Below are positions 1 to 12,132 of a stretch of 64,000 nt of DNA, in pieces. The DNA lies in NCBI RefSeq assembly GCF_029853675.1, contig NZ_CP122539.1, positions 1,543,001 through 1,607,000 of the forward strand. Direction: 5' to 3'. Both the position numbers and the translations under genes were made by a program. The notes below the pieces were generated by a model. The model was not told where the DNA came from, did no database searches, and saw only the letters and a list, made by a program, of their open reading frames with translations. Numbering within the stretch: position 1 is the stretch's first letter; each line of letters opens with the position of its first letter. The stretch is from Tenacibaculum tangerinum (GTDB lineage Bacteria; Bacteroidota; Bacteroidia; Flavobacteriales; Flavobacteriaceae).

Positions 1-764
1 GCGGTACTACGCACAAAAAGCACTAAGATTCCTAAGGCAATAGGAACATCGATATTCAATATTTTTGAACGTAGTCCTTTGTATGCAGAAATAAAATAGT
101 CTTGCCCCGCATAAAAAACCACAGGCAACGAAAATATAAACATTAACCAGCGAAAGATGCCTTTGTATTGTTCTAACCAATATTCTGATACTTCAAAATA
201 CTCGGGAAAAGATAAAAACATCACATTTCCAAAGGCAAAACCTGCTATTCCTAATTTGTAGATTAAACTACGGTCTATTTTCTTCTTCCCTACCTCATAA
301 TCCTCTAAACTAATATAAGGCTCGTACCCAATAGAACTTAGCAATAGTACTATTTCTTTGAGCGAGGTTTTTTCAGAATTATAAGTAATTCGTACGGTTT
401 TCTTCGGAAAATTAACTTGTGATGAAGATACATATTCCTGTAGTTTATGTAAGTTTTCTAAAACCCAAATACATGAGCTACAGTGTATATGCGGAATGTA
501 TAAATTAACAACTTGAATATTGCCATCGTTAAACTCTACTAACTTGTCTACAATAGCCTCATTATCTAAGAAATCATATTTTCCTTTTATCTCTTCGGGG
601 ATGGCTCCTGGATTGCTTTGAAAATCGTAATAACAAGTTAAATCGTTCTCTGAAAAAATTTCAAAAACCGTTTTACATCCATTACAACAGAAAAATTTAT
701 CCTCTATTGTATTTTTTTTTGTATCGCACTCGTTACCACAATGAAAACATGTTGTGCTTTCCAT
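1..764 (-). CDS. ccoI: CcoI/FixI-type copper-translocating P-type ATPase, N-terminal part (runs off window)
   Basis: About 254 residues are visible; the gene continues past base 1. Residues 6-30 hold a cysteine cluster (C6, C9, C13, C26, C27, C30) like the extra metal-binding domain of FixI/CcoI ATPases. A heavy-metal-associated domain follows with CSSC at 95-98, then hydrophobic segments that start the membrane domain. The ATPase core (DKTGT etc.) lies outside the window. CcoI supplies copper for cbb3 cytochrome oxidase assembly. The divergent Fnr-like regulator 100 bp away fits this: oxygen regulators commonly sit beside cbb3 genes in flavobacteria. The ATG at 764 is chosen because it begins directly before the cysteine cluster. 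The family is clear; the CcoI subtype is inferred from the N-terminal domain and neighbour. Confidence 0.85.
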   Translation of the reverse strand, partial: MESTTCFHCGNECDTKKNTIEDKFFCCNGCKTVFEIFSENDLTCYYDFQSNPGAIPEEIKGKYDFLDNEAIVDKLVEFNDGNIQVVNLYIPHIHCSSCIWVLENLHKLQEYVSSSQVNFPKKTVRITYNSEKTSLKEIVLLLSSIGYEPYISLEDYEVGKKKIDRSLIYKLGIAGFAFGNVMFLSFPEYFEVSEYWLEQYKGIFRWLMFIFSLPVVFYAGQDYFISAYKGLRSKILNIDVPIALGILVLFVRST

Positions 765-815
765 ATTTACTCTTTTGCCTGGCACAAATATCTAATAAGA
801 TATTATATTAAAACA

Positions 816-827
816 TGATAATTGTCA
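816..827. promoter_or_regulatory. Candidate Crp/Fnr-family binding site
   Basis: TGA-N6-TCA (TGATAATTGTCA) lies in the 102-bp divergent region between ccoI and the Fnr-like gene. It has the half-site spacing of Crp/Fnr operators but lacks the full TTGA/TCAA arms, so the match is weak. Confidence 0.35.
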
Positions 828-836
828 GCTTTTATG

Positions 837-844
837 TATCTTTG
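837..844 (+). promoter_or_regulatory. Bacteroidota-type -7 box (TATCTTTG) for the Fnr-like gene
   Basis: TATCTTTG matches the TAnnTTTG consensus of the Bacteroidota primary sigma factor and lies 22 bp before the ATG at 867. A TTG is present upstream but closer than the usual -33 spacing. Confidence 0.45.
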
Positions 845-866
845 AACAGTTAAAAAAGGCATATTT

Positions 867-1553
867 ATGAGCAAGTGTGAACAATGCATCGTTCGGGAAT
901 TCAATTCTTTAAAAGCTTTGACTAAAGAGGAATTGATTAGGGTGACGGGATGTAAAACTTCAAAAATAGTAAAAAAAGGAGAAGTACTTTTTGATGAAGG
1001 TGAATACATTAATGGTATTTTTTGTGTTAAAGATGGCGTTTGTAAAGTTTCTAAAATGAGTGATAATGGTCGAGATCAAATTATTCATTTAATTAAAAAA
1101 GGAGATATCATAGGCGAACGCAGTTTAATAAACAATGAGGCTTCTAATTTAAAAGCCATCGCAGTAAATGACATGGAAGTTTGTTTTATTCCTAAGGAAG
1201 AAATTCTTAGAGATTTAGAGAACAACGCTAGTTTCTCTATGGATATTTTAAAGAAAATGGCAAATTCTTTGAAGGAAGCAGATGATGTTATTGTTGATAT
1301 GGCTCAAAAAACAGTAAAACAACGTTTAGCTGCCACGCTATTGTTGTTAGATGCTAAGTTTGATAAAAATGAAAATGGCTCTATGAATATTTCCTTATCA
1401 AGAGAAGACATTGCCAATATTATTGGCACGGCTACCGAAAGTGCCATTCGCTTGCTATCTGAATTTAAAAAGAAAAAACTTATTGACTTAAAAGGGAAAG
1501 AAATTTTTATTAATGATATAAAAGCATTAAGAGAACTTTCGGAAGGTTTTTAA
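867..1553 (+). CDS. Crp/Fnr-family transcriptional regulator
   Basis: A 228-residue protein with an N-terminal cyclic-nucleotide-binding-type beta-roll (about 30-120), a long dimer helix (about 125-150) and a C-terminal winged helix-turn-helix (about 165-215, around LSREDIANIIGTATESAIR). The recognition helix keeps the E and R of the Fnr E-x-x-S-R motif, but the Ser position is Ile. Cys4 and Cys7 match the first two iron-sulfur ligands of Fnr, and Cys105 (in VCFIP) aligns with the inner fourth ligand (MVCEIP in E. coli). The third expected N-terminal Cys is not at its usual spacing; Cys29 is further on. It may sense oxygen and control the divergent ccoI and cbb3 genes; that role is inferred. 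Confidence 0.85.
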   Translation: MSKCEQCIVREFNSLKALTKEELIRVTGCKTSKIVKKGEVLFDEGEYINGIFCVKDGVCKVSKMSDNGRDQIIHLIKKGDIIGERSLINNEASNLKAIAVNDMEVCFIPKEEILRDLENNASFSMDILKKMANSLKEADDVIVDMAQKTVKQRLAATLLLLDAKFDKNENGSMNISLSREDIANIIGTATESAIRLLSEFKKKKLIDLKGKEIFINDIKALRELSEGF

Positions 1554-1576
1554 GCTTAGCCTATACAAATAAATAA

Positions 1577-1611
1577 AAAAAATCGTCTAAATAAATTAGA
1601 CGATTTTTTTT
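1577..1611. terminator. Bidirectional terminator between fnr-like gene and DUF3467 gene
   Basis: Inverted repeat ATCGTCTAA / TTAGACGAT flanked by an A-run on the left and a T-run on the right. It serves two convergent genes, and the right arm reaches the stop of the minus-strand gene. Confidence 0.8.
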
Positions 1612-1918
1612 ATGCTTCACCTGTGGTTCCTCCAAAATTCATTGGAATTGGTGGTTGTTCATAATCTTTTATTTCACCGTGTGCTTGTTCGAACTTACGA
1701 ATGTTATCTGCCAATGCTTTTGACAAACGCTTCGCATGCTGTGGTGTTAAGATAATTCTTGATTTTACTTTTGCTTTGGGAACACCTGGCATAATATTGA
1801 TGAAATCTACTATAAACTCTGAAACAGAGTGATTTATAATAGCTAAATTACTATAGGTTCCTTCTGCTACTTCCTGATCTAATTCTATATTTAATTGTGG
1901 TTCTTTATTTTCTGCCAT
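1610..1918 (-). CDS. DUF3467 family protein
   Basis: A 102-residue protein of the DUF3467 family: beta-rich start, an N-H-S-V-S-E-F-x-x-D-F segment near residues 30-40, then KSRIILTPQHAKRL near 53-66, and a Pro/Gly-rich tail. No signal peptide or membrane segment. It sits 118 bp downstream of rpoC on the same strand, the usual position in flavobacteria, so it is probably the last gene of the RNA polymerase operon. The function of the family is unknown; co-location with rpoBC hints at transcription or general growth, but this is inference only. Confidence 0.8.
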   Translation of the reverse strand: MAENKEPQLNIELDQEVAEGTYSNLAIINHSVSEFIVDFINIMPGVPKAKVKSRIILTPQHAKRLSKALADNIRKFEQAHGEIKDYEQPPIPMNFGGTTGEA

Positions 1919-2036
1919 AATCGTATGTTTTTTAATAGTTATATCAAGTAATTGTTAAAGAAAAAGTTGAATTGCATCGGTAAATAAATTACGTTAACAA
2001 TCCAACTTTTAAACATTGAAACGATTAAATTTTAAT

Positions 2037-5000
2037 CTATAAACTTTGCTCTATTTCATCTTTAGGTCCGACGATGATGTCTTCATAAGCTCTCATTCCT
2101 GTACCTGCTGGTATACGTTTACCTACAATTACATTTTCTTTCAATCCTTCTAAATGATCAACTTTACCGTTTACAGCGGCTTCGTTTAATACTTTAGTAG
2201 TTTCTTGGAACGATGCAGCCGAGATAAATGACTTCGTTTGTAACGATGCTCTTGTAATACCTTGCAATACTTGCTCGGCTGTTGCTGGTTGAGCATCACG
2301 TGCTACTACTAAGTTTTTATCTTCTCTACGTAATAAAGAATTTTCATCTCTTAACTGTCTCGCCGTAACTATTTGTCCTGCTTTTAAGTTAGTAGAATCT
2401 CCTGAATCTTCAATAACTTTCATTCCGTAAACTTCGTCGTTTTCTTTGATGAAGTCAGTTTTATGAACTAATTGATTTTCCAAGAATAAGGTATCACCTG
2501 AATCAATAATTCTTACTTTACGCATCATTTGACGTACAACTACCTCGAAATGCTTATCATTAATCTTCACCCCTTGTAAACGATATACTTCTTGAATTTC
2601 GTTTACTAAGTACTCTTGTACTGCTGAAGGTCCTTTGATATTTAAGATATCGATAGGCGTAATAGCTCCGTCAGACAATGGCATTCCTGCTTTGATAAAG
2701 TCGTTTTCTTGAACTAAGATTTGGTTCGATAATTTAATTAAGTATTTCTTAACATCACCAGTCTTAGATTCGATAATAATTTCACGATTACCACGCTTAA
2801 TTTTACCAAATGAAACTACTCCATCAATTTCTGCTACTACCGCTGGATTAGAAGGGTTACGTGCTTCAAATAATTCTGTTACACGTGGTAAACCTCCTGT
2901 AATATCTCCTGCTTTACCAGACTTACGAGGAATTTTTACTAATGTTTTACCAGTTTCAACTTTATCTCCATCATTTACAATTAAGTGAGCGCCTACAGGT
3001 AAACTGTATGAACGCAATGCATTTCCATCAGCATCTTCAATAATTAAAGAAGGAATAATTTTCTTGTTTTTAGAATCGGTAATTACTTTTTCTTGCTTAC
3101 CTGTTTGTTCGTCAATTTCTACAGAGTAATTGATTCCTTGCTCTAAATTGTCAAACTTTACTTTTCCTTCAAACTCCGATACAATAACTCCGTTAAATGG
3201 ATCCCATTGACAAACTACCTGTCCTTTTTTAATCGTCTTTCGATCTTTATCAAAAATAATAGAACCGTAAGGAATAATATTCGTGCTTAAGGTAATGTTC
3301 GTTTTCTTATCTATAATTTTAATTTCTGCAGTACGAGAAATTACGATGTCTACTTCAGTTCCTTCGTTGTCTTTTCCTTTAACTGTTCTTAAATCATCGA
3401 TAGCTACGTTTCCGTCGAACCTCGCTATGAGTTTATTTTCTTCGGAAATGTTACCTGCAACCCCACCAACGTGGAACGTACGTAAGGTTAACTGAGTACC
3501 TGGTTCTCCAATCGACTGTGCAGCAATTACACCCACAGCTTCACCTCTTTGAACTTTTTTACCAGTTGATAAACTCTGTCCGTAACATTTTTCACAGATT
3601 CCTTTTTCAGACTCACATGTTAATGCCGAACGTACTTCTACTTTATCGATTCCTGAAGCATCTATTTTATCTGCTAAAACTGGAGTAATTAACTCTCCTG
3701 CTTCTACTAACAATTCATCAGAAGAAGGTGCATACACATCATATAGTGCGGTACGTCCTGCAATTCTTTCACTTAAAGATTCAACGATTTCATCATTCTT
3801 CTTTAATGCAGAAACTTCTAATCCTCTTAAGGTACCACAATCTTCTTCGTTTACAATAACATCTTGAGATACATCTACCAAACGACGTGTTAAATACCCT
3901 GCATCGGCAGTTTTTAATGCGGTATCGGCAAGACCTTTACGTGCACCGTGCGTTGAGATAAAGTATTCTAAAATTGATAACCCTTCTTTAAAGTTTGATA
4001 AAATTGGGTTTTCAATAATCTCTCCACCTCCGGCAGTCGATTTTTTAGGTTTCGCCATTAATCCACGCATACCTGTTAACTGACGAATCTGTTCTTTCGA
4101 TCCACGGGCTCCAGAATCTAACATCATAAATACCGAGTTAAATCCTTGTTGGTCTTCACGTAAACGTTTCATAGATAATTCAGTTAATCGGTTGTTGGTA
4201 GAACCCCAAACATCAATTACCTGATTGTAACGTTCTTTCTGTGTTAACATACCCATGTTATAGTTCATAACGATTACGTCTACCTCTTTATTAGCTTCGG
4301 CAATCATGCTATGTTTTTCTTCTGGGATAATGATATCTCCTAATGAGAATGATAAACCACCTTGGAAGGCAAATTTATATCCCATTCCTTTGATATCATC
4401 TAAGAATTTTCCTATTGATGGAATATCGGTTACTTTTAAGATATTACCAATAATTCCACGCAACGATTTTTTAGTTAATACCTCATTGATATATCCTGCT
4501 TGCTCTGGTACTACTTCGTTGAATAATACTCTACCTACCGTAGTTTCAATTAATTGGGTTACTAACTCTCCGTTTTCGTTAAAGTCTTTCGTTCTTACTT
4601 TTACTCCTGCATTTAAGTCTACTTTACCTTCGTTGTAAGCAATCGTTACTTCTTCTGGAGAATAAAAAGTTAATCCTTCTCCTTTAATAGGAACTTCTGG
4701 AGTTGACTTTCTTTCTTTTGTCATGTAGTACAACCCTAAAACCATATCCTGTGAAGGTACCGTAATTGGTGCTCCGTTAGCAGGGTTTAAGATATTATGA
4801 GAAGCTAGCATTAATAATTGTGCTTCTAGAATAGCTTCTGGTCCTAATGGTAAGTGAACCGCCATTTGATCTCCATCGAAATCGGCGTTGAATGCCGTAC
4901 ATACTAATGGGTGTAAACGAATTGCTTTTCCTTCAATTAATTTTGGTTGGAAAGCTTGAATACCTAAACGGTGTAAGGTAGGAGCACGGTTTAATAAAAC

Positions 5001-6311
5001 TGGGTGTCCTTTAATTACATTTTCTAAGATATCCCAAACAACAGGTTCTTTTCTATCAATTATTTTCTTTGCAGATTTTACTGTCTTAACAATTCCTCTT
5101 TCGATTAATTTACGAATAACAAAAGGTTTGTATAATTCAGCCGCCATGTCTTTTGGCAATCCACATTCGTATAATTTTAACTCTGGTCCAACAACAATTA
5201 CCGAACGTGCAGAATAATCAACACGCTTACCTAATAAGTTTTGACGGAAACGTCCTTGTTTTCCTTTTAAACTATCAGATAATGATTTTAACGGTCTGTT
5301 AGACTCTGTTTTTACTGCTGAAGATTTACGTGTGTTGTCAAATAATGAATCTACCGATTCTTGTAACATACGCTTTTCGTTACGTAAAATTACTTCTGGT
5401 GCTTTAATTTCCATCAATCGCTTTAAACGATTGTTACGGATAATTACACGACGGTATAAATCATTTAAGTCTGATGTTGCGAAACGACCTCCATCTAATG
5501 GTACTAATGGACGTAATTCTGGTGGAATTACCGGAATTACTTTCATAATCATCCATTCTGGATTGTTCTCTCTATTTTGTTGAGATTCTCTAAATGCTTC
5601 AACAACATTTAAACGTTTTAAGGCTTCGTTTTTACGTTGTTTTGAAGTTTCGGTATTGGCTTTGTGTCGTAACTCGTATGATAAAGCGTCTAAGTCGATT
5701 CTTTGTAATAAATCGATTAAACATTCTGCTCCCATTTTAGCAATGAACTTATTAGGGTCAGAATCTTCTAAGTACATATTTTCTTGTGGAAGTTCATCTA
5801 GAATATCTAAATATTCTTCCTCAGTTAAGAAATCCATTTTTTGTAATGGCTCTCCTTCGGCATTTTTAGCAATACCTGGTTGAATTACTACGTAACGCTC
5901 GTAGTAAATAATCATGTCTAACTTCTTAGAGGGCAACCCTAAAAGGTATCCCATTTTGTTAGGCAATGATCTAAAGTACCAAATATGTGCTACTGGTACT
6001 ACTAGGTTAATGTGTCCTACTCTATCTCTACGTACTTTTTTCTCAGTAACTTCAACACCACAACGGTCACAAACGATACCTTTATATCGAATTCTTTTAT
6101 ATTTACCACACGCACACTCATAGTCTTTTACAGGACCGAAGATACGCTCACAAAACAACCCATCTCTTTCTGGTTTGTGTGTACGGTAGTTAATAGTTTC
6201 TGGTTTTAACACCTCTCCTTTAGAAGCCTCTAAAATAGACTCGGGTGATGCTAAACCTATTGAAATTTTGTTAAACTTCTTAACAGTGTATTTTTCGTTT
6301 TTTCTTGCCAT
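2037..6311 (-). CDS. rpoC: DNA-directed RNA polymerase beta' subunit
   Basis: 1424 residues, the normal size for flavobacterial RpoC. The catalytic [12 protein letters not shown] motif, whose three Asp hold the active-site magnesium, is near residue 474. The N-terminal zinc ribbon (CACGKYK...CDRCG, about 66-85) and the second zinc site in the C-terminal half ([13 protein letters not shown]) are intact. The trigger-loop and bridge-helix region is continuous and there is no frameshift. It follows rpoB by 98 bp on the same strand, forming the rpoBC unit. Product is cytoplasmic and part of the alpha2-beta-beta'-omega core enzyme. Confidence 0.98.
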   Translation of the reverse strand: MARKNEKYTVKKFNKISIGLASPESILEASKGEVLKPETINYRTHKPERDGLFCERIFGPVKDYECACGKYKRIRYKGIVCDRCGVEVTEKKVRRDRVGHINLVVPVAHIWYFRSLPNKMGYLLGLPSKKLDMIIYYERYVVIQPGIAKNAEGEPLQKMDFLTEEEYLDILDELPQENMYLEDSDPNKFIAKMGAECLIDLLQRIDLDALSYELRHKANTETSKQRKNEALKRLNVVEAFRESQQNRENNPEWMIMKVIPVIPPELRPLVPLDGGRFATSDLNDLYRRVIIRNNRLKRLMEIKAPEVILRNEKRMLQESVDSLFDNTRKSSAVKTESNRPLKSLSDSLKGKQGRFRQNLLGKRVDYSARSVIVVGPELKLYECGLPKDMAAELYKPFVIRKLIERGIVKTVKSAKKIIDRKEPVVWDILENVIKGHPVLLNRAPTLHRLGIQAFQPKLIEGKAIRLHPLVCTAFNADFDGDQMAVHLPLGPEAILEAQLLMLASHNILNPANGAPITVPSQDMVLGLYYMTKERKSTPEVPIKGEGLTFYSPEEVTIAYNEGKVDLNAGVKVRTKDFNENGELVTQLIETTVGRVLFNEVVPEQAGYINEVLTKKSLRGIIGNILKVTDIPSIGKFLDDIKGMGYKFAFQGGLSFSLGDIIIPEEKHSMIAEANKEVDVIVMNYNMGMLTQKERYNQVIDVWGSTNNRLTELSMKRLREDQQGFNSVFMMLDSGARGSKEQIRQLTGMRGLMAKPKKSTAGGGEIIENPILSNFKEGLSILEYFISTHGARKGLADTALKTADAGYLTRRLVDVSQDVIVNEEDCGTLRGLEVSALKKNDEIVESLSERIAGRTALYDVYAPSSDELLVEAGELITPVLADKIDASGIDKVEVRSALTCESEKGICEKCYGQSLSTGKKVQRGEAVGVIAAQSIGEPGTQLTLRTFHVGGVAGNISEENKLIARFDGNVAIDDLRTVKGKDNEGTEVDIVISRTAEIKIIDKKTNITLSTNIIPYGSIIFDKDRKTIKKGQVVCQWDPFNGVIVSEFEGKVKFDNLEQGINYSVEIDEQTGKQEKVITDSKNKKIIPSLIIEDADGNALRSYSLPVGAHLIVNDGDKVETGKTLVKIPRKSGKAGDITGGLPRVTELFEARNPSNPAVVAEIDGVVSFGKIKRGNREIIIESKTGDVKKYLIKLSNQILVQENDFIKAGMPLSDGAITPIDILNIKGPSAVQEYLVNEIQEVYRLQGVKINDKHFEVVVRQMMRKVRIIDSGDTLFLENQLVHKTDFIKENDEVYGMKVIEDSGDSTNLKAGQIVTARQLRDENSLLRREDKNLVVARDAQPATAEQVLQGITRASLQTKSFISAASFQETTKVLNEAAVNGKVDHLEGLKENVIVGKRIPAGTGMRAYEDIIVGPKDEIEQSL

Positions 6312-6409
6312 GATAATGGATTCGAATTAAAAATAAATGTCTTTTAAAAAGACTGATATTGAAAAAATGATTTGCCTCAGAGTTTTCACTCTGAGACATT
6401 TCACTGTGA

Positions 6410-9400
6410 TTATTCTTCTAACTTAACGTCTAATCCTAAACCTTTAAGTTCGTGCATTAATACGTTGAAAGATTCTGGTAAGCCTGGTTCTGGCATTGCT
6501 TCTCCTTTAACGATAGATTCGTAAGTTTTAGCTCTACCTAATACATCATCAGACTTCACAGTTAAGATTTCACGTAAGATACTTGATGCACCGTAGGCTT
6601 CCAATGCCCATACCTCCATCTCACCAAAACGCTGACCTCCAAACTGAGCTTTACCTCCTAATGGTTGTTGTGTAATTAATGAGTAAGGTCCGATAGAACG
6701 TGCGTGCATCTTATCTTCAATCATGTGACCTAACTTAATCATATAAATTACTCCTACAGTTGCTGGCTGGTCGAAACGCTGACCTGTACCACCGTCATAT
6801 AAATAAGTATGCCCGTAACGTGGTATTCCTGCTTCGTCTGTTAATTTATTGATTTCATCAATTTTTGCTCCATCAAAGATAGGTGTCGCATATTTTTGAC
6901 CTAATTTTTGACCTGCCCATCCAAGAACAGTTTCATAAATCTGACCAATATTCATACGAGATGGTACCCCTAATGGGTTTAACACGATATCTACAGGTGT
7001 TCCGTCTTCTAAGAAAGGCATATCTTCTTGACGTACGATACGTGCAACAATACCTTTGTTTCCGTGACGCCCTGCCATCTTATCTCCTACTTTTAACTTA
7101 CGTTTCTTCGCAACGTAAATTTTAGCTAGCTTTAAAATTCCTGCTGGTAGTTCGTCTCCTACAGAAATTGTGAATTTCTCACGACGTAAAACTCCTTGTA
7201 AATCGTTTACTTTAATCTTATAGTTATGAACTAGCTCTACAACTAATTGATTTAGGTCTTTATCGGTAGTCCAAGTACCACTTAAATGTGTAAAATCTTC
7301 AACAGAATTTAACATTTTTTGTGTGAACTTTTTTCCTTTTGGTAATACTTCTTCTCCAAGGTCGTTGTATACTCCTTGTGAAGTTTTACCTGATACTAAG
7401 TTGAATAATTTTTCAACTAATACCTCTTTTAACGAGTCGAATTTAGATACATAAGACGCTTCTAAAGTTGCAATTGCTTCTTTATCACGAGCACGCTTAT
7501 TCTTATCTTTTACAGCACGTTTAAATAGTTTTTTATTGATTACAACACCTCTTAATGATGGAGAAGCTTTTAATGATGCATCTTTTACATCACCCGCTTT
7601 ATCACCAAAGATAGCACGTAATAATTTTTCTTCAGGAGTTGGGTCAGACTCTCCTTTTGGTGTAATCTTACCAATTAAGATATCACCTGGATTTACTTCT
7701 GCTCCAATGCGAATCATTCCGTTTTCATCTAAGTCTTTAGTAGCCTCTTCTGAAACGTTAGGAATATCGTTGGTTAACTCTTCTGCTCCTAGTTTTGTAT
7801 CACGTACATCTAACGAGTATTCATCGATATGAATAGAGGTAAAGATATCTTCACGAACTACTTTTTCAGAAATCACAATCGCATCCTCGAAGTTATACCC
7901 TTTCCAAGGCATAAAGGCTACTTTCATGTTTCTACCTAAAGCTAATTCTCCTTTTTGTGTTGCATATCCTTCACAAAGTACTTGTCCTTCTTCAACTCTA
8001 TCTCCTACTTTTACAATAGGTTTTAGGTTGATGTTTGTACCTTGGTTGGTTTTTCTAAACTTAATTAAGTCATACGATTTTTCATCAGAATCAAAACTTA
8101 CAATGCGCTCTTCTTCTGTTCTGTCGTACTTGATAGTAATTCTGTTGGCATCTACATACTCAACAACTCCAGCTCCTTCAGCATTGATTAAGATACGAGA
8201 GTCTTTTGCTACTCTACGCTCTAAACCAGTACCTACAATTGGAGATTCTGGACGCAATAATGGAACGGCTTGACGCATCATGTTTGATCCCATCAGTGCA
8301 CGGTTCGCATCATCGTGTTCTAAGAAAGGAATTAGCGATGCCGAAATTGATGCAATTTGGTTTGGAGCGACGTCCATATAATTAATTGCTTCTGGGCTCT
8401 CTACTGGGAAATCTCCTTCTTCACGAGCGATAACTCTATCACTTTCTATCTTTCCATCGTTAGCAACTGGTAAGTTAGATTGTGCAATCTTCATTCCTTC
8501 TTCCTCTTCTGCACTTAAATATATCGGTTCTTCGTCTAAGACTGTTCCTTCTTCTACTTTCTTATAAGGAGTTTCGATGAATCCCATGTTGTTTACTTTC
8601 GCATAAACAGCTAAAGAAGAAATCAATCCAATGTTTGGTCCTTCAGGTGTTTCAATCGGACATAAACGACCGTAGTGTGTATAGTGAACGTCACGCACCT
8701 CGAAACCTGCTCTCTCACGTGATAAACCTCCTGGTCCTAAAGCTGATAAACGACGCTTATGGGTAATCTCTGCTAATGGATTGGTTTGGTCCATGAACTG
8801 AGATAACTGGTTGGTTCCAAAGAAAGAGTTAATTACTGAAGATAAGGTCTTCGCATTAATTAAGTCGATTGGCGTAAATACTTCGTTATCACGAACATTC
8901 ATTCTTTCACGAATGGTACGTGCCATACGTGCTAAACCTACACCGAATTGACCTGCTAATTGCTCTCCTACAGTTCTAACACGACGGTTAGATAAGTGGT
9001 CGATATCATCTACTTCTGCTTTTGAATTGATTAACTCAATTAAGTACTTAATGATAGTAATGATATCGTTCTTCGTTAATACTTTTTGGTCTAAATCTTC
9101 ATCTAAACCAAGTTTTGTATTCATTCTAAAACGTCCTACTTCTCCTAAGCTATAACGTTGTTCAGAGAAGAATAATTTTTCAATAATTCCTCTTGCTGTT
9201 TCCTCGTCTGGCGGTTCGGCATTACGTAATTGTCTATATACATGCTCTACAGCTTCTTTTTCAGAGTTTGTAGGGTCTTTTTGTAATGTATTGTGAATAA
9301 TGGCGTAATCTGCTTGCTGGTTGTCTTCTTTGTGTAATAACACCGTTTTAGCACCTGCTTCGATTATTTCATCAATGTGTTCTTTTTCTATGATGGTATC

Positions 9401-10219
9401 ACGGTCAAAGATTATTTCGTTACGCTCAATCGATACCACTTCTCCTGTATCTTCGTCTACGAAATCTTCATGCCAAGTTTTTAATACTCTTGCCGCTAAT
9501 TTACGCCCTAATACCTTTTTTAATCCAGCTTTTGAAACTTTTACTTCTTCTGCTAAATCAAATATTTCTAAAATATCTTTATCTCTTTCAAAACCTATGG
9601 CTCTGAATAACGTTGTTACTGGTAATTTTTTCTTTCTATCAATATAGGCATACATTACCTGATTGATATCGGTAGCAAATTCAATCCATGAACCTTTAAA
9701 TGGAATTACTCTTGCAGAGTATAATTTGGTTCCGTTAGCGTGGAATGATTGCCCAAAAAACACACCTGGTGAACGGTGTAATTGCGATACCACAACTCTT
9801 TCTGCACCATTAATAATAAAGGTACCTGAGTTTGTCATATACGGAATTGTACCTAGATACACATCTTGAACAATAGTTTCAAAATCTTCGTGTTCTGGAT
9901 CGGTACAATATAATTTTAAACGTGCTTTTAGAGGTACACTATGCGTTAATCCACGTTCTATACATTCTTGGATGCTGTATCTTGGCGGGTCTACAAAGTA
10001 GTCTAAAAATTCTAATACAAATTGATTACGCGTGTCTGTAATCGGGAAGTTATCCATGAAAGTTTTATACAAACCTTCTTCTCCTCGCTCTTCCGCTTTG
10101 GTTTGCAATTGAAAAAAATCTTGGAAAGATTTTACCTGTATATCTAGAAAATCTGGATAATCAGCTCCTAACTGCGATGAAGCGAAGTTAATTCTTTCAG
10201 TAGTGTTTGTCGTTGCCAA
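6410..10219 (-). CDS. rpoB: DNA-directed RNA polymerase beta subunit
   Basis: 1269 residues, full length. The rifampicin-binding stretch around residues 462-490 reads [15 protein letters not shown] then [16 protein letters not shown], with the Asp, His and Ser positions commonly mutated in resistance all wild type. The C-terminal [13 protein letters not shown] segment that contacts beta' is present. It lies 237 bp downstream of rplL, separated by a hairpin region, and 98 bp upstream of rpoC. Ribosomal-protein plus polymerase co-transcription is the standard bacterial arrangement. Confidence 0.98.
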   Translation of the reverse strand: MATTNTTERINFASSQLGADYPDFLDIQVKSFQDFFQLQTKAEERGEEGLYKTFMDNFPITDTRNQFVLEFLDYFVDPPRYSIQECIERGLTHSVPLKARLKLYCTDPEHEDFETIVQDVYLGTIPYMTNSGTFIINGAERVVVSQLHRSPGVFFGQSFHANGTKLYSARVIPFKGSWIEFATDINQVMYAYIDRKKKLPVTTLFRAIGFERDKDILEIFDLAEEVKVSKAGLKKVLGRKLAARVLKTWHEDFVDEDTGEVVSIERNEIIFDRDTIIEKEHIDEIIEAGAKTVLLHKEDNQQADYAIIHNTLQKDPTNSEKEAVEHVYRQLRNAEPPDEETARGIIEKLFFSEQRYSLGEVGRFRMNTKLGLDEDLDQKVLTKNDIITIIKYLIELINSKAEVDDIDHLSNRRVRTVGEQLAGQFGVGLARMARTIRERMNVRDNEVFTPIDLINAKTLSSVINSFFGTNQLSQFMDQTNPLAEITHKRRLSALGPGGLSRERAGFEVRDVHYTHYGRLCPIETPEGPNIGLISSLAVYAKVNNMGFIETPYKKVEEGTVLDEEPIYLSAEEEEGMKIAQSNLPVANDGKIESDRVIAREEGDFPVESPEAINYMDVAPNQIASISASLIPFLEHDDANRALMGSNMMRQAVPLLRPESPIVGTGLERRVAKDSRILINAEGAGVVEYVDANRITIKYDRTEEERIVSFDSDEKSYDLIKFRKTNQGTNINLKPIVKVGDRVEEGQVLCEGYATQKGELALGRNMKVAFMPWKGYNFEDAIVISEKVVREDIFTSIHIDEYSLDVRDTKLGAEELTNDIPNVSEEATKDLDENGMIRIGAEVNPGDILIGKITPKGESDPTPEEKLLRAIFGDKAGDVKDASLKASPSLRGVVINKKLFKRAVKDKNKRARDKEAIATLEASYVSKFDSLKEVLVEKLFNLVSGKTSQGVYNDLGEEVLPKGKKFTQKMLNSVEDFTHLSGTWTTDKDLNQLVVELVHNYKIKVNDLQGVLRREKFTISVGDELPAGILKLAKIYVAKKRKLKVGDKMAGRHGNKGIVARIVRQEDMPFLEDGTPVDIVLNPLGVPSRMNIGQIYETVLGWAGQKLGQKYATPIFDGAKIDEINKLTDEAGIPRYGHTYLYDGGTGQRFDQPATVGVIYMIKLGHMIEDKMHARSIGPYSLITQQPLGGKAQFGGQRFGEMEVWALEAYGASSILREILTVKSDDVLGRAKTYESIVKGEAMPEPGLPESFNVLMHELKGLGLDVKLEE

Positions 10220-10377
10220 AAGAGATGCTATTTTTAATTAAAAATATTATTTTTGAAACTAACTTGTTTCAATACTGCAATTTTAATTGCTTTTACTGAT
10301 TAAAAATCAGCCCTTTATAATCGTAAACTCACAATATAAAAAATTGTGAAAATAAAGAACGAATATATACGCAAAAT

Positions 10378-10416
10378 GGTTTAGGCCTAAAAACCGTAAT
10401 TTTTAGTACCTAAACC
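10378..10416 (-). terminator. Hairpin between rplL and rpoB (possible attenuator or processing site)
   Basis: GGTTTAGG at 10378-10385 pairs with CCTAAACC at 10409-10416, and inside it CTAAAAA pairs with TTTTTAG, giving a long stem. There is no clear T-run after it on the minus strand, so a partial terminator or RNase site (as known between rplL and rpoB in E. coli) is more likely than a full stop. Confidence 0.5.
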
Positions 10417-10455
10417 TTTATTGTTTTTTCCCGTTTTTAAATTCGGGAGTATAGC

Positions 10456-10830
10456 TTACTTAAGCTCTACTTCAGCTCCTGCTTCTTCTAAAGAACTCTT
10501 AAGACCTTCAGCCTCGTCTTTAGATACTCCTTCTTTGATTGGAGCTGGTGCGCTATCTACAATACCTTTAGCGTCTTTTAATCCTAATCCAGTTAATTCT
10601 TTAACTAACTTTACAACTGCTAATTTAGAAGCACCTGCTGCTTTTAAGATTACATCAAACTCAGTTTTTTCTTCTGCTGCATCACCTCCACCTGCTACTG
10701 GTCCTGCTACTGCTACTGCAGCTGCCGCTGGCTCAATACCATACTCTTCTTTTAAAATATCAGCTAATTCATTAACTTCTTTTACTGTTAAGTTAACTAA
10801 TTGTTCTGCGAAATCTTTTAAATCTGCCAT
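10456..10830 (-). CDS. rplL: 50S ribosomal protein bL12 (L7/L12)
   Basis: 124 residues: an N-terminal dimerisation helix, an Ala/Gly-rich hinge (about 38-52), and the conserved C-terminal domain with [12 protein letters not shown] and [15 protein letters not shown] that binds translation factors. Acidic and Ala-rich as usual. It lies 49 bp after rplJ; L10 and L12 form the ribosomal stalk. Confidence 0.97.
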   Translation of the reverse strand: MADLKDFAEQLVNLTVKEVNELADILKEEYGIEPAAAAVAVAGPVAGGGDAAEEKTEFDVILKAAGASKLAVVKLVKELTGLGLKDAKGIVDSAPAPIKEGVSKDEAEGLKSSLEEAGAEVELK

Positions 10831-10879
10831 TTTAATTGTTTTTAAAAATTTTATTTATTTAGTTTATTAGTGCGCGTAC

Positions 10880-11398
10880 TTATTTTTCTGATAATGTTTT
10901 TAAGATACCTGATAACTTACCACCACCTGATTGTAATGCTGAAACAACATTCTTAGCAGGAGATTGTAATAAGGTAATAATATCTCCAATAAGTTCTTCT
11001 TTAGACTTGATGTTTACAAGTGCATCTAGCTGGTCGTCTCCAACATATACTGCCTCTTCAACATACGCTCCTTTTAATAAAGGACGGTCTTTTGATTTTT
11101 TTCTGAACTCTTTGATTACTTTTGCTGGTGCATTTGCTGTCTCAGCAATTAACATTGAAGTATTTCCTTTTAATACCTCTGGTAACTCTCCAAAGTCTTT
11201 ATCAGAAGCTTCCATTGCTTTTGAAAGCAATGTATTCTTTACAACAGCCAATTGTACGTTTGCTTTAAAACAAGCTCTACGTAAGTTCGATGTAGTCGCC
11301 GCATCTAAACCAGAAATGTCTGCTAAATAGATGGTGCTTGTATCTGCTAATTGTGCTGTTAAATCTTGTATTACCTGTGATTTTTCCTCTCTAGTCAT
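10880..11398 (-). CDS. rplJ: 50S ribosomal protein uL10
   Basis: 172 residues, typical for L10. N-terminal globular domain (MTREEKSQVIQDLTAQLADT) binds 23S rRNA; the C-terminal helix from about 140 onward carries the L12 dimers. Placed between rplA and rplL with short gaps, the conserved order. L10 commonly represses its own operon through the mRNA leader, but no clear leader structure was identified here. Confidence 0.97.
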   Translation of the reverse strand: MTREEKSQVIQDLTAQLADTSTIYLADISGLDAATTSNLRRACFKANVQLAVVKNTLLSKAMEASDKDFGELPEVLKGNTSMLIAETANAPAKVIKEFRKKSKDRPLLKGAYVEEAVYVGDDQLDALVNIKSKEELIGDIITLLQSPAKNVVSALQSGGGKLSGILKTLSEK

Positions 11399-11419
11399 AA
11401 TTAAAAAGTTTTAACTGCC

Positions 11420-12112
11420 TTACGATACAGATTTTACATCTACAGCAACACTAGGACTCATCGTAGAAGACATAAAAATACTCTTAATGTATGTTCCTTT
11501 GGCCGCTGTTGGCTTTAATTTAATTAATGTTTGAATTAACTCATTTGCATTTTCTGTAATCTTCGTAGCATCGAAAGATGCTTTTCCGATTGCAGCGTGT
11601 ACAATACCAGTTTTATCTACTTTAAAGTCGATTTTACCAGCTTTTACTTCTTGTACTGCTTTTGCAACATCCATAGTTACTGTACCAGTTTTTGGGTTAG
11701 GCATTAAGCCACGAGGACCTAATATACGTCCTAACGGACCTAATTTACCCATTACACTAGGCATAGTAATAATAACGTCAACATCAGTCCAACCTCCTTT
11801 AATTTTTTGAAGGTACTCGTCTAATCCAACATAATCTGCACCCGCTTCTTTAGCTTCTGCTTCTTTATCTGGAGTAACTAATGCTAAAACTTTTACATCT
11901 TTACCAGTTCCGTGAGGTAATGTTACCACTCCACGTACCATTTGATTTGCTTTACGAGGATCTACTCCTAAACGTACCGCTAAATCTACAGATGCATCAA
12001 ACTTTACGTTTGTTATATCTTTAACTAAAGCTGATGCTTCACTTAAATTATAAACTTTAGAGCTATCTATTTTAGCACGAGCCTCTTTTTGTTTTTTAGT
12101 CAATCTTGCCAT
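11420..12112 (-). CDS. rplA: 50S ribosomal protein uL1
   Basis: 230 residues with the two-domain L1 fold. The signature stretch [20 protein letters not shown] lies around residues 126-145. It lies 20 bp after rplK and before rplJ. L1 forms the mobile stalk near the E site and in many bacteria represses the rplKA mRNA. Confidence 0.97.
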   Translation of the reverse strand: MARLTKKQKEARAKIDSSKVYNLSEASALVKDITNVKFDASVDLAVRLGVDPRKANQMVRGVVTLPHGTGKDVKVLALVTPDKEAEAKEAGADYVGLDEYLQKIKGGWTDVDVIITMPSVMGKLGPLGRILGPRGLMPNPKTGTVTMDVAKAVQEVKAGKIDFKVDKTGIVHAAIGKASFDATKITENANELIQTLIKLKPTAAKGTYIKSIFMSSTMSPSVAVDVKSVS

Positions 12113-12132
12113 TTTCTAAATCTCTTTTAAGT

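Noticed and set aside
10421..10870. 149-codon open frame opposite rplL
   Set aside because: Shadow of rplL on the other strand; same for many open frames opposite rpoB, rpoC and tuf.
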